Below, in pieces: positions 14,483 through 14,503 of a stretch of DNA of 14,503 bases. Each line of letters begins with the position of its first letter. Position 1 is the first letter of the stretch. Under the pieces are notes generated by a model. That model made no database searches. It saw only the letters and a list, made by a program, of their open reading frames with translations, and was not told the DNA's origin. This DNA is from an uncultured Collinsella sp. (GTDB taxonomy: Bacteria; Actinomycetota; Coriobacteriia; Coriobacteriales; Coriobacteriaceae): the NCBI GenBank assembly GCA_900548565.1, contig URKV01000037.1, positions 1 to 14,503 on the forward strand, read 5' to 3'. The position numbers and the translations under genes are program-made.

Positions 14483-14503
14483 CTGTCTCTTATACACATC
14501 TGA
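14483..14503. other. Illumina Nextera adapter (read-1 side), not genomic
   Basis: Starts with the 19-bp mosaic-end complement CTGTCTCTTATACACATCT (14483-14501) and continues GA, which fits the read-1 adapter. This is untrimmed library sequence and marks the right end of genomic DNA. Confidence 0.96.

Overview
The window is one assembled contig from a GC-rich, Gram-positive-type bacterium. The protein families, codon style and dispersed GGGGAC hairpins look like a gut Coriobacteriia member, most probably Collinsella; this is recognition without a database search. Both ends are Illumina Nextera adapter (1-49 and 14483-14503), so genomic DNA runs from about 50 to 14482 and the outermost features are artificially cut.

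Layout. (1) 50-2745, minus strand: a HlyIII/PAQR membrane protein, then a CNNM/CorC-type transporter, then a gene cut by the contig end whose product resembles the N-terminal domain of cyanophycin synthetase. (2) 2746-2931: a divergent promoter region with a near-consensus promoter and two matching inverted repeats. It drives a membrane-anchored alpha/beta hydrolase (2932-3897, plus), which ends at a strong, probably bidirectional terminator. (3) 4030-5235, minus: a DUF362 protein with two 4Fe-4S clusters. (4) 5236-5488: an intergenic stretch packed with small hairpin repeats. (5) 5489-8889, minus: a MacB/LolD-type ABC ATPase and a large FtsX-type permease. (6) 9006-12333, minus: an ABC-2 exporter of one ATPase and two different permeases, with tightly coupled genes. 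(7) 12531-14302, plus and divergent from the exporter: a NarL/LuxR-type two-component pair. (8) 14303-14482: a non-coding tail with a long inverted repeat. No tRNA, rRNA, CRISPR array, integrase or transposase gene was seen, and no internal stretch longer than 300 bases lacks a gene.

How the parts may work together. The two-component pair and the ABC-2 operon share a 197-bp divergent region holding a 12-bp direct repeat, so the kinase and regulator probably control the exporter; the substrate is unknown. The FtsX system lies just downstream of the ABC-2 operon and is separated from it only by one hairpin repeat.

The most unusual signal is a family of short hairpins sharing a 12-nt core (RGGGACRKWCYT), with stems that differ in sequence between copies yet stay complementary. 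Six copies are present (four with stems of 6-7 or 5 perfect pairs in clear register, two less regular), and a probable seventh is cut by the right contig end. This looks like a dispersed REP-like element. The most unusual gene is the cyanophycin-synthetase-like fragment at the left end.
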